DNA of 41,540 bases, from positions 7,847,683 through 7,889,222 of the forward strand of contig NZ_JAINUL010000001.1 of NCBI RefSeq assembly GCF_020639365.1, written 5' to 3'. The notes under the pieces were generated by a model. It did not search any database. It had not been told where the DNA came from and saw nothing but the letters and a program-made list of their open reading frames with translations. The DNA is from Streptomyces flavotricini (GTDB lineage: Bacteria; Actinomycetota; Actinomycetes; Streptomycetales; Streptomycetaceae). Shown here piece after piece: positions 32,274-39,608 of this stretch (position 1 is the first letter of the stretch; each line of letters starts with the position of its first letter). The translations under genes and the position numbers were made by a program.

Positions 32274-32314
32274 CCTGCGGCCACCTGGCACCGGACCTGC
32301 GGCCACCTGGCACC
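32274..32314. repeat. 19-bp direct repeat with 22-bp period
   Basis: CCTGCGGCCACCTGGCACC occurs at 32274-32292 and again at 32296-32314, just past the palindromes and before the GNAT gene. The origin looks like a small tandem duplication. The period equals the operator spacing next to it. Confidence 0.7.
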
Positions 32315-32347
32315 CCGGCTCGGGCGCTCAAGATCATCGGGTGCAGA

Positions 32348-32968
32348 ATGACCCGTATGTCGATACCAAACACGCCGAAAACGGCGACGATTGACGACGC
32401 GTCAACGGTCGGCCGCACCCTGGCCCTCGCCTTCGACGACGACCCGATGATGCGCTGGTTCTTCCCTGACGGGGCCGCGCGTGCGGCGGGGCTGGGCCGG
32501 TACTTCAGCACGATCTTCACCCGGCAGTACGCGCGCCACGGCGTCTGCGAGTACACCGAAGCGGCGGCCGCCTTCTGGGTTCCGCCGGGCGCGCAGGACA
32601 AGGCCGTCCCCGACGCGGGGACCATCGGGGAGCTCTCGGAGATCCTGGGCGACCGGGCTGGGCTGTTCCGGAAGGCCGCCGAGGCCGCCGCGGGTGAGGG
32701 GCCCCAGGAGCCGCACTGGTACCTGGCCGTGATCGGCGCGGATCCCGCCGCCCAGGGCCGGGGCCACGGAGCCGCCCTCCTGCGCTCGGGCCTGGCGAGA
32801 GCCGACGCGGCGGGCCTGCCCGTCTACCTGGAATCCTCCAAGCCGGCCAATCTCCCCCTCTACGAGCACTTCGGCTTCACCGTGCTCGGCGAGGTCCAAC
32901 TCCCGGGCGGGGGCCCGGCGCTCTGGCCGATGCGCCGCGGGCCGGCCCCGCGACCCGCCGGCGTCTGA
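32348..32968 (+). CDS. GNAT family N-acetyltransferase
   Basis: This 206-residue protein has the GNAT acetyl-CoA-binding motif A near its C-terminal third: WYLAVIGADPAAQGRGHGAALLRSGLARAD, with the Q-x-x-G-x-G pyrophosphate loop. LPVYLESSKPANLPLYEHFGFTVLGE follows, motif B with the catalytic-region Tyr. The N-terminal half (DDPMMRWFFPDGAARAAGLGRYFSTIF) is typical of the actinobacterial GNATs related to puromycin acetyltransferase. ATGs at 32348 and 32357 are both possible and neither has a good Shine-Dalgarno, so a leaderless transcript is possible. It is divergent from the aldolase operon across the tandem palindromes. The acceptor is unknown. Confidence 0.85.
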   Translation: MTRMSIPNTPKTATIDDASTVGRTLALAFDDDPMMRWFFPDGAARAAGLGRYFSTIFTRQYARHGVCEYTEAAAAFWVPPGAQDKAVPDAGTIGELSEILGDRAGLFRKAAEAAAGEGPQEPHWYLAVIGADPAAQGRGHGAALLRSGLARADAAGLPVYLESSKPANLPLYEHFGFTVLGEVQLPGGGPALWPMRRGPAPRPAGV

Positions 32969-33127
32969 GGGCTTCCACGACGGGAGGCGCCGTCGGCCCG
33001 CACGCGGCGCCTTCTCGAAATGTCGGGCCTTTGGCCGCTCTCACCTGTTCATGACTTGAACTCTCGTGGCCGCGAAAAATAGCAGGAAAAGTCAGGTCAA
33101 TTTCCGAATTGCGTCAAAGCGGAGCGT

Positions 33128-33145
33128 GATGGCAACGTTGCCATC
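33128..33145. promoter_or_regulatory. LacI-type operator upstream of the sugar-binding protein gene
   Basis: GATGGCAACGTTGCCATC is a perfect 18-bp palindrome with the AACGTT centre typical of LacI/GalR-family sites. It lies about 97 bp before the GTG start in an A/T-richer promoter region that contains TTGACG (33164-33169). No LacI-family gene is present in this window, so the regulator is encoded elsewhere. Confidence 0.7.
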
Positions 33146-33241
33146 TCGTTAATAGTTCACTTCTTGACGGAGGTGTCGGCGCCGAGTTGACTGCGTCTAC
33201 CTCGGCCGCATGAACACGGCCTGCTCAGGGAGGTTTACGTC

Positions 33242-34342
33242 GTGAACACGCAACTCGGTCGGGTCGTCGTTGTCGTCACCGCTGCCGCGGCATCCGTCTC
33301 GCTCGCCGCCTGCGGCAGTACGGAGGGCGCCGGCGCGGGCGGCTCCGCCAAGAGCGAGGCCATCAAGGTCGGCCTCCTGCTCCCGGAGGACCAGACGGCG
33401 CGTTACGAGAAGTTCGACAAGCCGCTGATCGAGAAGGAAATCGCCAAATTCACGCGTAACAAGGGCGAAGTGGTCTACGCCAATGCCAAGCAGGATGCGG
33501 CCGCCCAGAACGCTCAGGTCGACGCGATGATCGCCCGCAAGGTGAATGTCCTCATCATCGACGCGGTGGACGCGAAGGCCATTGCCGGGGCGGTCAAGAA
33601 GGCCAAGGACGCCCGTATTCCGGTCATCGCCTACGACCGCCTCGCCGAGGGTCCGATCGACGCCTACACCTCCTTCGACAACGAAGACGTCGGCAAGGTC
33701 CAGGCCAAGGCCCTGCTGGAGGCGCTCGGCGACAAGGCCGGATCAGGCCAGATCGTCATGATGAACGGCTCGCTCACCGACCCGAACGCCAAGGGCTTCA
33801 AGTCCGGTGCGCATTTCGTCCTCGACGGCAAGGTGACCATCGGCAAGGAGTACGACACCAAGGAGTGGAAGCCGGAGAACGCCAACGCCAACATGGCGGG
33901 TGCGATCTCCGCGCTGGGCAAGGGGAAGATAGTCGGCGTCTACTCCGCCAACGACGGCATGGCCGGCGGCATCATCAGCGCCCTCAAGGCCGCCGGTGTG
34001 ACCCCGCTGCCCCCGGTCACCGGCCAGGACGCGGAACTCGCCGGCGTGCAGCGCATCGTCGCGGGCGAGCAGTACATGACCGTGTACAAGAGCTACGCCC
34101 CCGAGGCCGCGGCCGCCGCGGAGATGGCCGTCGCCCTCGCCCAGGGCGAGAAGATCGACGGACTCATCAACCAGATCGTCGACAGCCCGACCACCAAGGG
34201 CGTGCCCTCCGTGCTCGTCCCGGGCATCGCGCTGACCAAGAACAACATCAGGGCGACCGTGGTCGACGACGGCATCTACACCATCTCCGAGATCTGCACC
34301 GACAGGTACAAGGCCGCGTGCGACGAGATCGGCCTGAAGTAG
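33242..34342 (+). CDS. Sugar ABC transporter substrate-binding lipoprotein (XylF-like)
   Basis: This is a 366-residue protein starting at GTG with GGAGG eight bases upstream. The lipoprotein signal ends SLAAC (Cys24). The mature part is a type I periplasmic binding protein of the pentose/ribose class: IKVGLLLPEDQTARYEKFDKPLIEKE, then VNVLIIDAVDAKAIAGAVKKAKDA, IPVIAYDRLAEGPIDAYTSFDNEDVG, KEWKPENANANM, VGVYSANDGMAGGIISALKAAG, and PVTGQDAELAGVQRIVAGEQYMTVYKS. These order as in D-xylose-binding XylF. No ATPase or permease gene follows: the next gene is convergent after 84 bp. The protein must use a transporter encoded elsewhere or act as a stand-alone receptor. Sugar identity is inferred from similarity only. 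Confidence 0.9.
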   Translation: MNTQLGRVVVVVTAAAASVSLAACGSTEGAGAGGSAKSEAIKVGLLLPEDQTARYEKFDKPLIEKEIAKFTRNKGEVVYANAKQDAAAQNAQVDAMIARKVNVLIIDAVDAKAIAGAVKKAKDARIPVIAYDRLAEGPIDAYTSFDNEDVGKVQAKALLEALGDKAGSGQIVMMNGSLTDPNAKGFKSGAHFVLDGKVTIGKEYDTKEWKPENANANMAGAISALGKGKIVGVYSANDGMAGGIISALKAAGVTPLPPVTGQDAELAGVQRIVAGEQYMTVYKSYAPEAAAAAEMAVALAQGEKIDGLINQIVDSPTTKGVPSVLVPGIALTKNNIRATVVDDGIYTISEICTDRYKAACDEIGLK

Positions 34343-34373
34343 CCCGCAAGGGCATGGAGCGGGTGGAATCCGG

Positions 34374-34403
34374 TGAACCGGCCTGAACCGGCCTGAACCG
34401 GCC
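34374..34403. repeat. Three perfect tandem 10-bp units between convergent genes
   Basis: TGAACCGGCC is repeated three times without change between the end of the sugar-binding protein gene and the end of the histidine kinase gene. Each unit contains the CCGG palindrome, so the array can fold on itself. It may act in termination, or it may be a simple slippage product. Confidence 0.75.
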
Positions 34404-34426
34404 TGAAACTTGCCGTCCGGTCACCG

Positions 34427-35896
34427 TCAGGCGGACTCCAGGCGGACGCGGAACAGCGCTCCGCCGCCCGGCGAAGTCTCCAGTTCCAGTACGCCGCCAT
34501 GGGCCCGTACGAGCGCCGACGCGATCGCCAGCCCGAGCCCCGCCCCGCCGCCCGCCTGCCGGCTCCGGGAGGCGTCCACCCGGTAGAACCTCTCGAAGAC
34601 CCGGGCCGCCTGCTCCGGAGTCAGACCCGGTCCGGAGTCGGCCACCTCGATCACCGCGCCGTCGCCCGCACTCCCCACGCCGATGCGCACCGGCGAACCC
34701 GCCGGGGTGTGGGCGACGGCGTTGCCGACCAGGTTGGCGATCACCTGGCGCAGCCGCGCCTCGTCGCCGTGCACCGGCGCGGGGCCGGGCAGGCCGACGC
34801 CGCCCGGACCCGTCAGCGTCACCTCGCGCGCCGGGTCCAGCGCGCGGGTGTCGTGCAGGGCGTCCACCGCGAGGGTGCGCAGGTCCATCGGGGCGAGCTC
34901 CAGCGGACGCTGCTCGTCCATCCGGACCAGGGTCAGCAGGTCCTCGACCAGACCGCTGAGCCGCACCGACTCGCTCTCGATCCGGGCCATGGTCCGTTTC
35001 ACGTCGGCCTCGTCGGCGAGAGCGCCCATCCGGTACAGCTCGGCGAAGCCCCGGATACCGGCCAGCGGCGTCCGGAGTTCGTGACTGGCATCGGCGACGA
35101 AGCGCCGCATCTGCTCCTCCGAGGCGGCGCGGACGGCGAACGCCGACTCGATCTGGGCGAGCATGCCGTTGAGCGCGCTGGTCAGCCGTCCCGTCTCGGT
35201 GTGCGGCGAGGCGTCCGGCATCCGGTGCGAGAGCGGTCGCCCCGCCGAGATCTCCGCCGCCGTCTCCTCGATCCGCCGCAGCGGGCGCAGCCCGGCCCGT
35301 ACCGCGAACCAGCCGGCGGCGGCGAGCAGCAGCGCCACCACGACGCCGATGAGCTCGAAGGCGGTGGCCAGGTGGTCGAGAGTGGAGGACACGTCGTCCA
35401 GCGGGGCCGCGACCACGACCCCGGCGGGCAGCGCCGGATCGTCGCTCCCCACCGGCACGATCAGCACCCACCAGGTGCCGTCACCGTGGTCGCTGGGGAC
35501 CTCGAACGCCCGCCCCATCCGCTCCCGCAGCCGCGCCCCGTCCATGGCCGGCCACAGCGGGCGCGGATCCCCGGCCGCCACGGGCTCCCGGAACTGGTCG
35601 GTCACCCTGCCGTCGGCACCGGCGAACGCCACCACGTACTGGCTGGGCAGCCAGGCCCGTCCCGGCCCGCCCCCCGGCCGGCCCGGGTGCGGCTGCGGAG
35701 TGCCCTCGGCCCGGACCCGGTACGCCAAGGAGTCCCCGTACCGTTCGAGCTGCTGGTCCACCCGCCCCACCAGCTGCGCGCGCACCGATCCGAGTACGAC
35801 GGTGTCGCTGACGGTCAGCCCGAGCGCGACCAGGGCGATCGAGAGCAGCACGAGCCGCGAGCGCAGCGAAAGGCCCGTGAGCCGGAGCCCCGCCAC
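34427..35896 (-). CDS. Sensor histidine kinase (HAMP, HisKA, HATPase)
   Basis: This is a 489-residue two-helix sensor kinase. Membrane segment 1 is at about 12-36 (RLVLLSIALVALGLTVSDTVVLG). An extracytoplasmic domain of about 130 residues follows, then membrane segment 2 (ELIGVVVALLLAAAGWFAV) and a HAMP linker. The phosphoacceptor is the His in FVADASHELRTPLAGIRGF. The ATP-binding domain has the N box (RQVIANLVGNAVAHTPAG), G1 (VIEVADSGPGL), the F box (VFERFYRVDASRSRQ) and G2 (GGGAGLGLAI). The GTG start lies one base after the stop of the response regulator gene, so the pair is coupled. It is the last gene of the efflux operon and probably senses its substrate or envelope stress. Confidence 0.95.
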   Translation of the reverse strand: MAGLRLTGLSLRSRLVLLSIALVALGLTVSDTVVLGSVRAQLVGRVDQQLERYGDSLAYRVRAEGTPQPHPGRPGGGPGRAWLPSQYVVAFAGADGRVTDQFREPVAAGDPRPLWPAMDGARLRERMGRAFEVPSDHGDGTWWVLIVPVGSDDPALPAGVVVAAPLDDVSSTLDHLATAFELIGVVVALLLAAAGWFAVRAGLRPLRRIEETAAEISAGRPLSHRMPDASPHTETGRLTSALNGMLAQIESAFAVRAASEEQMRRFVADASHELRTPLAGIRGFAELYRMGALADEADVKRTMARIESESVRLSGLVEDLLTLVRMDEQRPLELAPMDLRTLAVDALHDTRALDPAREVTLTGPGGVGLPGPAPVHGDEARLRQVIANLVGNAVAHTPAGSPVRIGVGSAGDGAVIEVADSGPGLTPEQAARVFERFYRVDASRSRQAGGGAGLGLAIASALVRAHGGVLELETSPGGGALFRVRLESA

Positions 35897-35897
35897 G

Positions 35898-36629
35898 TCA
35901 GGTCTGCGGGCGGCGCAGGACGTACCCGATGCCGCGCACGGTGTGGATGAGCTTGACGGCGCCGTCCGCGCCCGAGTCCACCTTGCGGCGCACGTACGAG
36001 ATGTACGACTCGACGATGCTGAGGTCGCCGCCGAAGTCGTACGCCCACACGTGTTCGAGGATCTGCATCTTGGAGACGACGCGATCGGCGTGGGTCATCA
36101 GGTACGCGAGCAGTTTGAACTCGGTGGGGGAGAGGGAGACGGGCCGGCCGCCGCGCAGCACCTGGTGGCCCACCGGGTCCAGTTCGAGGTCGCCCGCGAC
36201 CAGGCGGCCCTCGCCCGTCGGTGCGCCGGTGCGCCGCAGGATGGCGCGGATCCGGGCGATCAGCTCCTCCAGGCTGAACGGCTTGGTGACGTAGTCGTCC
36301 CCGCCGGCCGTGAGTCCGCTGATCTTGTCGTCGACCCCGTCCCTCGCGGTGAGGAAGAGCACCGGCAGGTGATCGGCCCCGGATCCGCTGCCGACCGCCT
36401 CGCGCAGGCGGCGTACGACGGCGAATCCGCTGATGTCGGGCAGCATCACGTCGAGCACCACCAGGTCGGGCCGCTCCTCGGCGACCGCCGCCAGCGCGTC
36501 GGCGCCGTTCGCCGCCGAGGTGACCCGGAAGCCGACGAACCGCAGCGAGGCGGACAGCAGCTCCCGGATGTTCGGCTCGTCGTCGACGACGAGCAGGCTC
36601 GCCTCGGGCGTGGCCGTGTCCCTGTCCAA
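35898..36629 (-). CDS. OmpR/PhoB-type response regulator
   Basis: This is a 243-residue protein starting at TTG with GAGGAGGAA five bases upstream. The receiver domain has the acidic pair in LLVVDDEPNIRELL, the phosphoacceptor Asp in DLVVLDVMLPDISGF, the switch Thr in LFLTARDG, and the Lys in DYVTKPFSLEELIAR. The winged-helix output domain is complete (SLSPTEFKLLAYLMTHADRVVSKMQILEHVWAYD, then VESYISYVRRKVDSG and IHTVRGIGYVLR). It sits between the DUF5666-like gene and its partner kinase. The 11-bp-spaced direct repeats upstream of the operon are the type of site this family binds. Confidence 0.95.
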   Translation of the reverse strand: MDRDTATPEASLLVVDDEPNIRELLSASLRFVGFRVTSAANGADALAAVAEERPDLVVLDVMLPDISGFAVVRRLREAVGSGSGADHLPVLFLTARDGVDDKISGLTAGGDDYVTKPFSLEELIARIRAILRRTGAPTGEGRLVAGDLELDPVGHQVLRGGRPVSLSPTEFKLLAYLMTHADRVVSKMQILEHVWAYDFGGDLSIVESYISYVRRKVDSGADGAVKLIHTVRGIGYVLRRPQT

Positions 36630-36649
36630 GGGGGTTCCTCCTCTCGCGC

Positions 36650-37480
36650 TCAGCCCCGGCCGCCGCCTCCGCCCCCGAACCCGCCCGCGCCGCCCTGGGC
36701 GACGGTCGTCGCGGCGAGGTCTCCGGCGGGGTTCTGGCTGCCGCGCACGGTGACGGTCTGACCCGGCTGGAGGTCGGACACCTTGCCGCTCTTGGCCTGG
36801 GTGATCTGGGTATTGGTGTCGGTGATGACCTTGACGACGTTGCCCTGGGCGTCGGTGACGTAGAGGGTGGTGCCGTCGACGAGCTTCACCGTACCGGTGG
36901 TCACGCCGGCCCCCGCGGCCGGGCCGCCCGGCGCTGCGCCGAAGCCCTGCCGCCCCCCGCTCTGCCCGGTGCCGGTGCCGGTGCCGGTGCCGGTGCCGGT
37001 GCCGGTTCCGCTTCCGGCGCGGCCCTGGCCGGTGGCCCCGGCGCCGCCCTGCGCGGAGCCCGTACGTCCTTGGCCGCCCGCCCCGGCTGCGAAGTTCCGG
37101 CCGGCGGCTCCGGCGCCGGGCGAACCCTGCAGGTGGCTCTTCTCGACCAGGACGCCCCCGGTGAACGCGAGCCCGGCCACCACGCCGCCCGAGAGCACCA
37201 GCGTCAGCCAGGGCAGGCGCGGCCGCGGCGGTGCGGCGAGCTCCGCCGAGATGTCCCGGGTGTCCGGGGGCTCGGCGAGGATCCCCTCCGGATCTCCGCC
37301 GGGATCCCCCGTGCCGGAGCCCTCTCCGCCGGGGCCCTCCGCAACGGGGTGCTCCACGATCAGCTCCTCCGGGAAGCGGTCCGCTCCGGCCGCCGATGCG
37401 GTGAACACATCGGCGAACGGCGCGTACCGGTCGTCTCCCGCCTCGGGCTGCTTCTCCAGTTCGGTGCGGCGTCGTGCCAT
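36650..37480 (-). CDS. Membrane-anchored protein with a DUF5666-like domain and low-complexity linker
   Basis: This 276-residue protein has a cytoplasmic N-terminus of about 90 residues, acidic and Gly/Pro-rich. One membrane helix follows (LPWLTLVLSGGVVAGLAFTGGVLV). A long Gly/Ala/Gln linker then contains a (GT)n run, and a small beta domain reads TTGTVKLVDGTTLYVTDAQGNVVKVITDTNTQI and LQPGQTVTVRGSQNPAGDLAATTVAQG. That domain resembles DUF5666, an OB-like fold of unknown role. The tail ends GGFGGGGGGRG. The ATG at 37480 has AGGGAGAAG upstream; a GTG at 37516 overlapping the permease stop is a weaker alternative. Its position between permease and regulator suggests a role in sensing or assisting efflux. 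Confidence 0.75.
   Translation of the reverse strand: MARRRTELEKQPEAGDDRYAPFADVFTASAAGADRFPEELIVEHPVAEGPGGEGSGTGDPGGDPEGILAEPPDTRDISAELAAPPRPRLPWLTLVLSGGVVAGLAFTGGVLVEKSHLQGSPGAGAAGRNFAAGAGGQGRTGSAQGGAGATGQGRAGSGTGTGTGTGTGTGTGQSGGRQGFGAAPGGPAAGAGVTTGTVKLVDGTTLYVTDAQGNVVKVITDTNTQITQAKSGKVSDLQPGQTVTVRGSQNPAGDLAATTVAQGGAGGFGGGGGGRG
36968..37009. repeat. GGTGCC hexanucleotide array inside the DUF5666-like gene
   Basis: Six perfect and one imperfect GGTGCC units (plus-strand reading) encode the GTGTGTG stretch of the linker. The 6-bp unit lets copy number vary without a frameshift. Confidence 0.85.
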
Positions 37481-37512
37481 GTCAGCTTCTCCCTGTTCCC
37501 GCGTGTGCCGGC

Positions 37513-38736
37513 TCACTCGTGCCGCAGTGCTTCGATGGGCCGCAGGCTCGCGGCCCGGTTGGCCGGATATCCGCCGAAGAAGAGCCCGATCACCACGGCG
37601 ATGGCGAAGGCGCCGACGACCGACTCCGGTATGACGACCGGCTTGATGCCGACGATGGTGAAGTGCGAGCCGATCAGCCCGGCCGCGACGCCCAGCCCGC
37701 CGCCGATCAGCGAGAGCAGGGTCGACTCGGCGAGGAACTGGCCGAGGATGACTCCCCGGGGTGCCCCGATCGCCTTGCGGATGCCGATCTCACGGGTCCG
37801 CTCGGTCACCGTGACCAGCATGATGTTGGTGATCCCGATCCCTCCGACCAGCAGGGAGATCGCGGCGACCGCGCCGAGCAGCACGGTGAACGTCTTGTTC
37901 GTGTCCGCTTGCGTGGTCAGGAGCGATTCCTGGCTGGACACCCGGAAGTCGAGGGCGGCCGGGTCCTTGATGCCGTGCCGCCCCATCAGGACGGTCGTGA
38001 TCTCGCCCTGTGCCTCCGTCGTCGCCTCCGCGGACTTGGCCTCGACGAGGATCTGGCTGACCGAGCCGAAGCCGGTGAAGGCGTTCTGCACGGTCGGCAG
38101 CGGCGCGACCACCACGTCGTCAGGGTCCTGGAACCCGGTGCCGCCCTTGGCGGCGAGCACCCCGACCACGGTGAACGGCGTACCGCCGAGCACCATCTTC
38201 TTCCCGACGGGATCGGCCGTGCCGAACAGGTCCGTGGCGGTCGTCGCGCCGATGACGGCGACCTTGCGGGACGCCAGTACGTCGTCGCCGCTGAAGTAGT
38301 CGCCCTTGGCCACCTTGCTGTTGGAGGCCTTGAAGTACGCCGGGTACGTGCCGACGACCTGGCCGACCGTGTGCGAGGTGCCTTCGTTGAGGGCGGTCTG
38401 CGAGGTGGTGACCTCGGGCGCGACCGACTCGATGTGCGGGGCCGCCGACGGGTCGGCGAGCGCCCGCGCGTCCTCGACGGTCAGCGGCTTCGTGGCGCTC
38501 GCGGAGCCGGAGCCGGAGCGCGAGCCGCCGAATCCGCTGCCGGAAGAGACGGTCAGGGCGTTGGTGCCGAGCTTCTCGATGGAGTCCTTCACCGCCTGAG
38601 AGGAGCCGTTGCCCACCGCCAGGAGCAGGATCACCGCCGCGACGCCGATCAGTACCCCCAGCATCGTCAGGGCGGAGCGCACCTTGTTCGCCGCGAGGCC
38701 GCCGAAGGCGAAGCGCAGCGTCTGGAACGGGTTCAC
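37513..38736 (-). CDS. ABC transporter permease, MacB/FtsX-like
   Basis: This is a 407-residue protein. The N-terminal membrane helix is in ALTMLGVLIGVAAVILLLAVGNGSS. A MacB_PCD-type extracytoplasmic domain of about 230 residues follows (TVSSGSGFGG, VGTYPAYFKASNSKVAKGDYFSGDDV, DPVGKKMVLGGTPFTVVGVL). Three C-terminal helices follow (FTVLLGAVAAISLLVGGIGITNIML with the TERTREIGIRKAIGAPRGVILGQFL signature, then LLSLIGGGLGVAAGL and VVGAFAIAVVIGLFFGGYPA). The topology is that of MacB/LolC-type mechanotransmission permeases, which use ATP hydrolysis to drive extracytoplasmic work or efflux without classical transport through the membrane. The start overlaps the ATPase stop by four bases. Confidence 0.94.
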   Translation of the reverse strand: MNPFQTLRFAFGGLAANKVRSALTMLGVLIGVAAVILLLAVGNGSSQAVKDSIEKLGTNALTVSSGSGFGGSRSGSGSASATKPLTVEDARALADPSAAPHIESVAPEVTTSQTALNEGTSHTVGQVVGTYPAYFKASNSKVAKGDYFSGDDVLASRKVAVIGATTATDLFGTADPVGKKMVLGGTPFTVVGVLAAKGGTGFQDPDDVVVAPLPTVQNAFTGFGSVSQILVEAKSAEATTEAQGEITTVLMGRHGIKDPAALDFRVSSQESLLTTQADTNKTFTVLLGAVAAISLLVGGIGITNIMLVTVTERTREIGIRKAIGAPRGVILGQFLAESTLLSLIGGGLGVAAGLIGSHFTIVGIKPVVIPESVVGAFAIAVVIGLFFGGYPANRAASLRPIEALRHE

Positions 38737-39608
38737 CGCAGACCTCCGGCCACGGAGTGCGCGCGCTCGCGCATCGCGGGCGGGGGACCGCCGACGGGAG
38801 CCTGCCGGACGTCCTCGACGATCTGCCCGTCCACGAGGCGCAGCACCCGCTTGGCGTGGCGGGCCACCTCGTCCTCATGGGTGATCAGGACGACGGTGCG
38901 GCCCGACGCGTTGAGCCGGTCCACGAGGGCCAGGACCTCCTCGGTGCTGTGGCTGTCGAGATTTCCGGTCGGTTCGTCGGCGAGCAGCATCGCGGGCGTG
39001 GTGACGAGCGCCCGGGCCACGGCCACGCGCTGCTGCTGGCCGCCGGAGAGTTCGTTGGGGCGGTGGTCGAGACGCTCGGCGAGTCCCACCAGGGTGAGTG
39101 CGGCCACCGCGCGCCGGCGCCGCTCGGCGGCCTTCACCCCGGCGTACGCCAGCGGCAGTTCGACCTGGGCCACGGCGCTCGTACGGGGTACCAGGTTGAA
39201 GGACTGGAAGACGAAGCCGATCTTGCGGTTGCGGACCAGCGAGAGCTGGTGCTCGTCCAGGCCGCCCACGTCGATCCCGTCGAGGAGGTAGCGGCCCGAG
39301 GTGGGTACGTCCAGGCAGCCGAGGATGTTCATCAGCGTCGACTTGCCCGAGCCCGAGCTGCCCATGACGGCCACGAAGTCCCCCTGCTCCACCCGGAGTT
39401 CGACTCCGGGTTGGCGGCCAGTGGCGGGATCGGGCGGCCCGCCGAGCGCGCGTACGGAGGCGTCGCCGTGCCCGTACGTCTTGAACAGCGCGCGCACCTC
39501 GATCACCGGTGGTGGTGTGCCGGGCCGGCGCGGCACCCCGGCCGTCGGCTGCCCGATGGGGGTGGTGCGCCCGGACGGTGCCCGGCGCGGCCACAGCGGC
39601 GGTGTCAT
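38733..39608 (-). CDS. ABC transporter ATP-binding protein, MacB/LolD-like
   Basis: This is a 291-residue ATPase. It has an unusual Pro/Arg-rich N-terminal extension of about 35 residues. After it come Walker A (GSSGSGKSTLMNILG), the Q-loop (VFQSFNLVPRTSA), the signature LSGGQQQRVAVARAL, Walker B with its Glu (MLLADEPTGNLDS), and the H-loop His in VVLITHEDEVARHA. The SFNLVP and PTGNLD patterns are those of the LolD/MacB type. Four-base overlaps on both sides (adaptor stop/its start, its stop/permease start) show tight coupling. A short insertion after RALGGPPDPATGRQPGV precedes the usual LRVEQGDFVAVMG strand. Confidence 0.95.
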   Translation of the reverse strand: MTPPLWPRRAPSGRTTPIGQPTAGVPRRPGTPPPVIEVRALFKTYGHGDASVRALGGPPDPATGRQPGVELRVEQGDFVAVMGSSGSGKSTLMNILGCLDVPTSGRYLLDGIDVGGLDEHQLSLVRNRKIGFVFQSFNLVPRTSAVAQVELPLAYAGVKAAERRRRAVAALTLVGLAERLDHRPNELSGGQQQRVAVARALVTTPAMLLADEPTGNLDSHSTEEVLALVDRLNASGRTVVLITHEDEVARHAKRVLRLVDGQIVEDVRQAPVGGPPPAMRERAHSVAGGLR

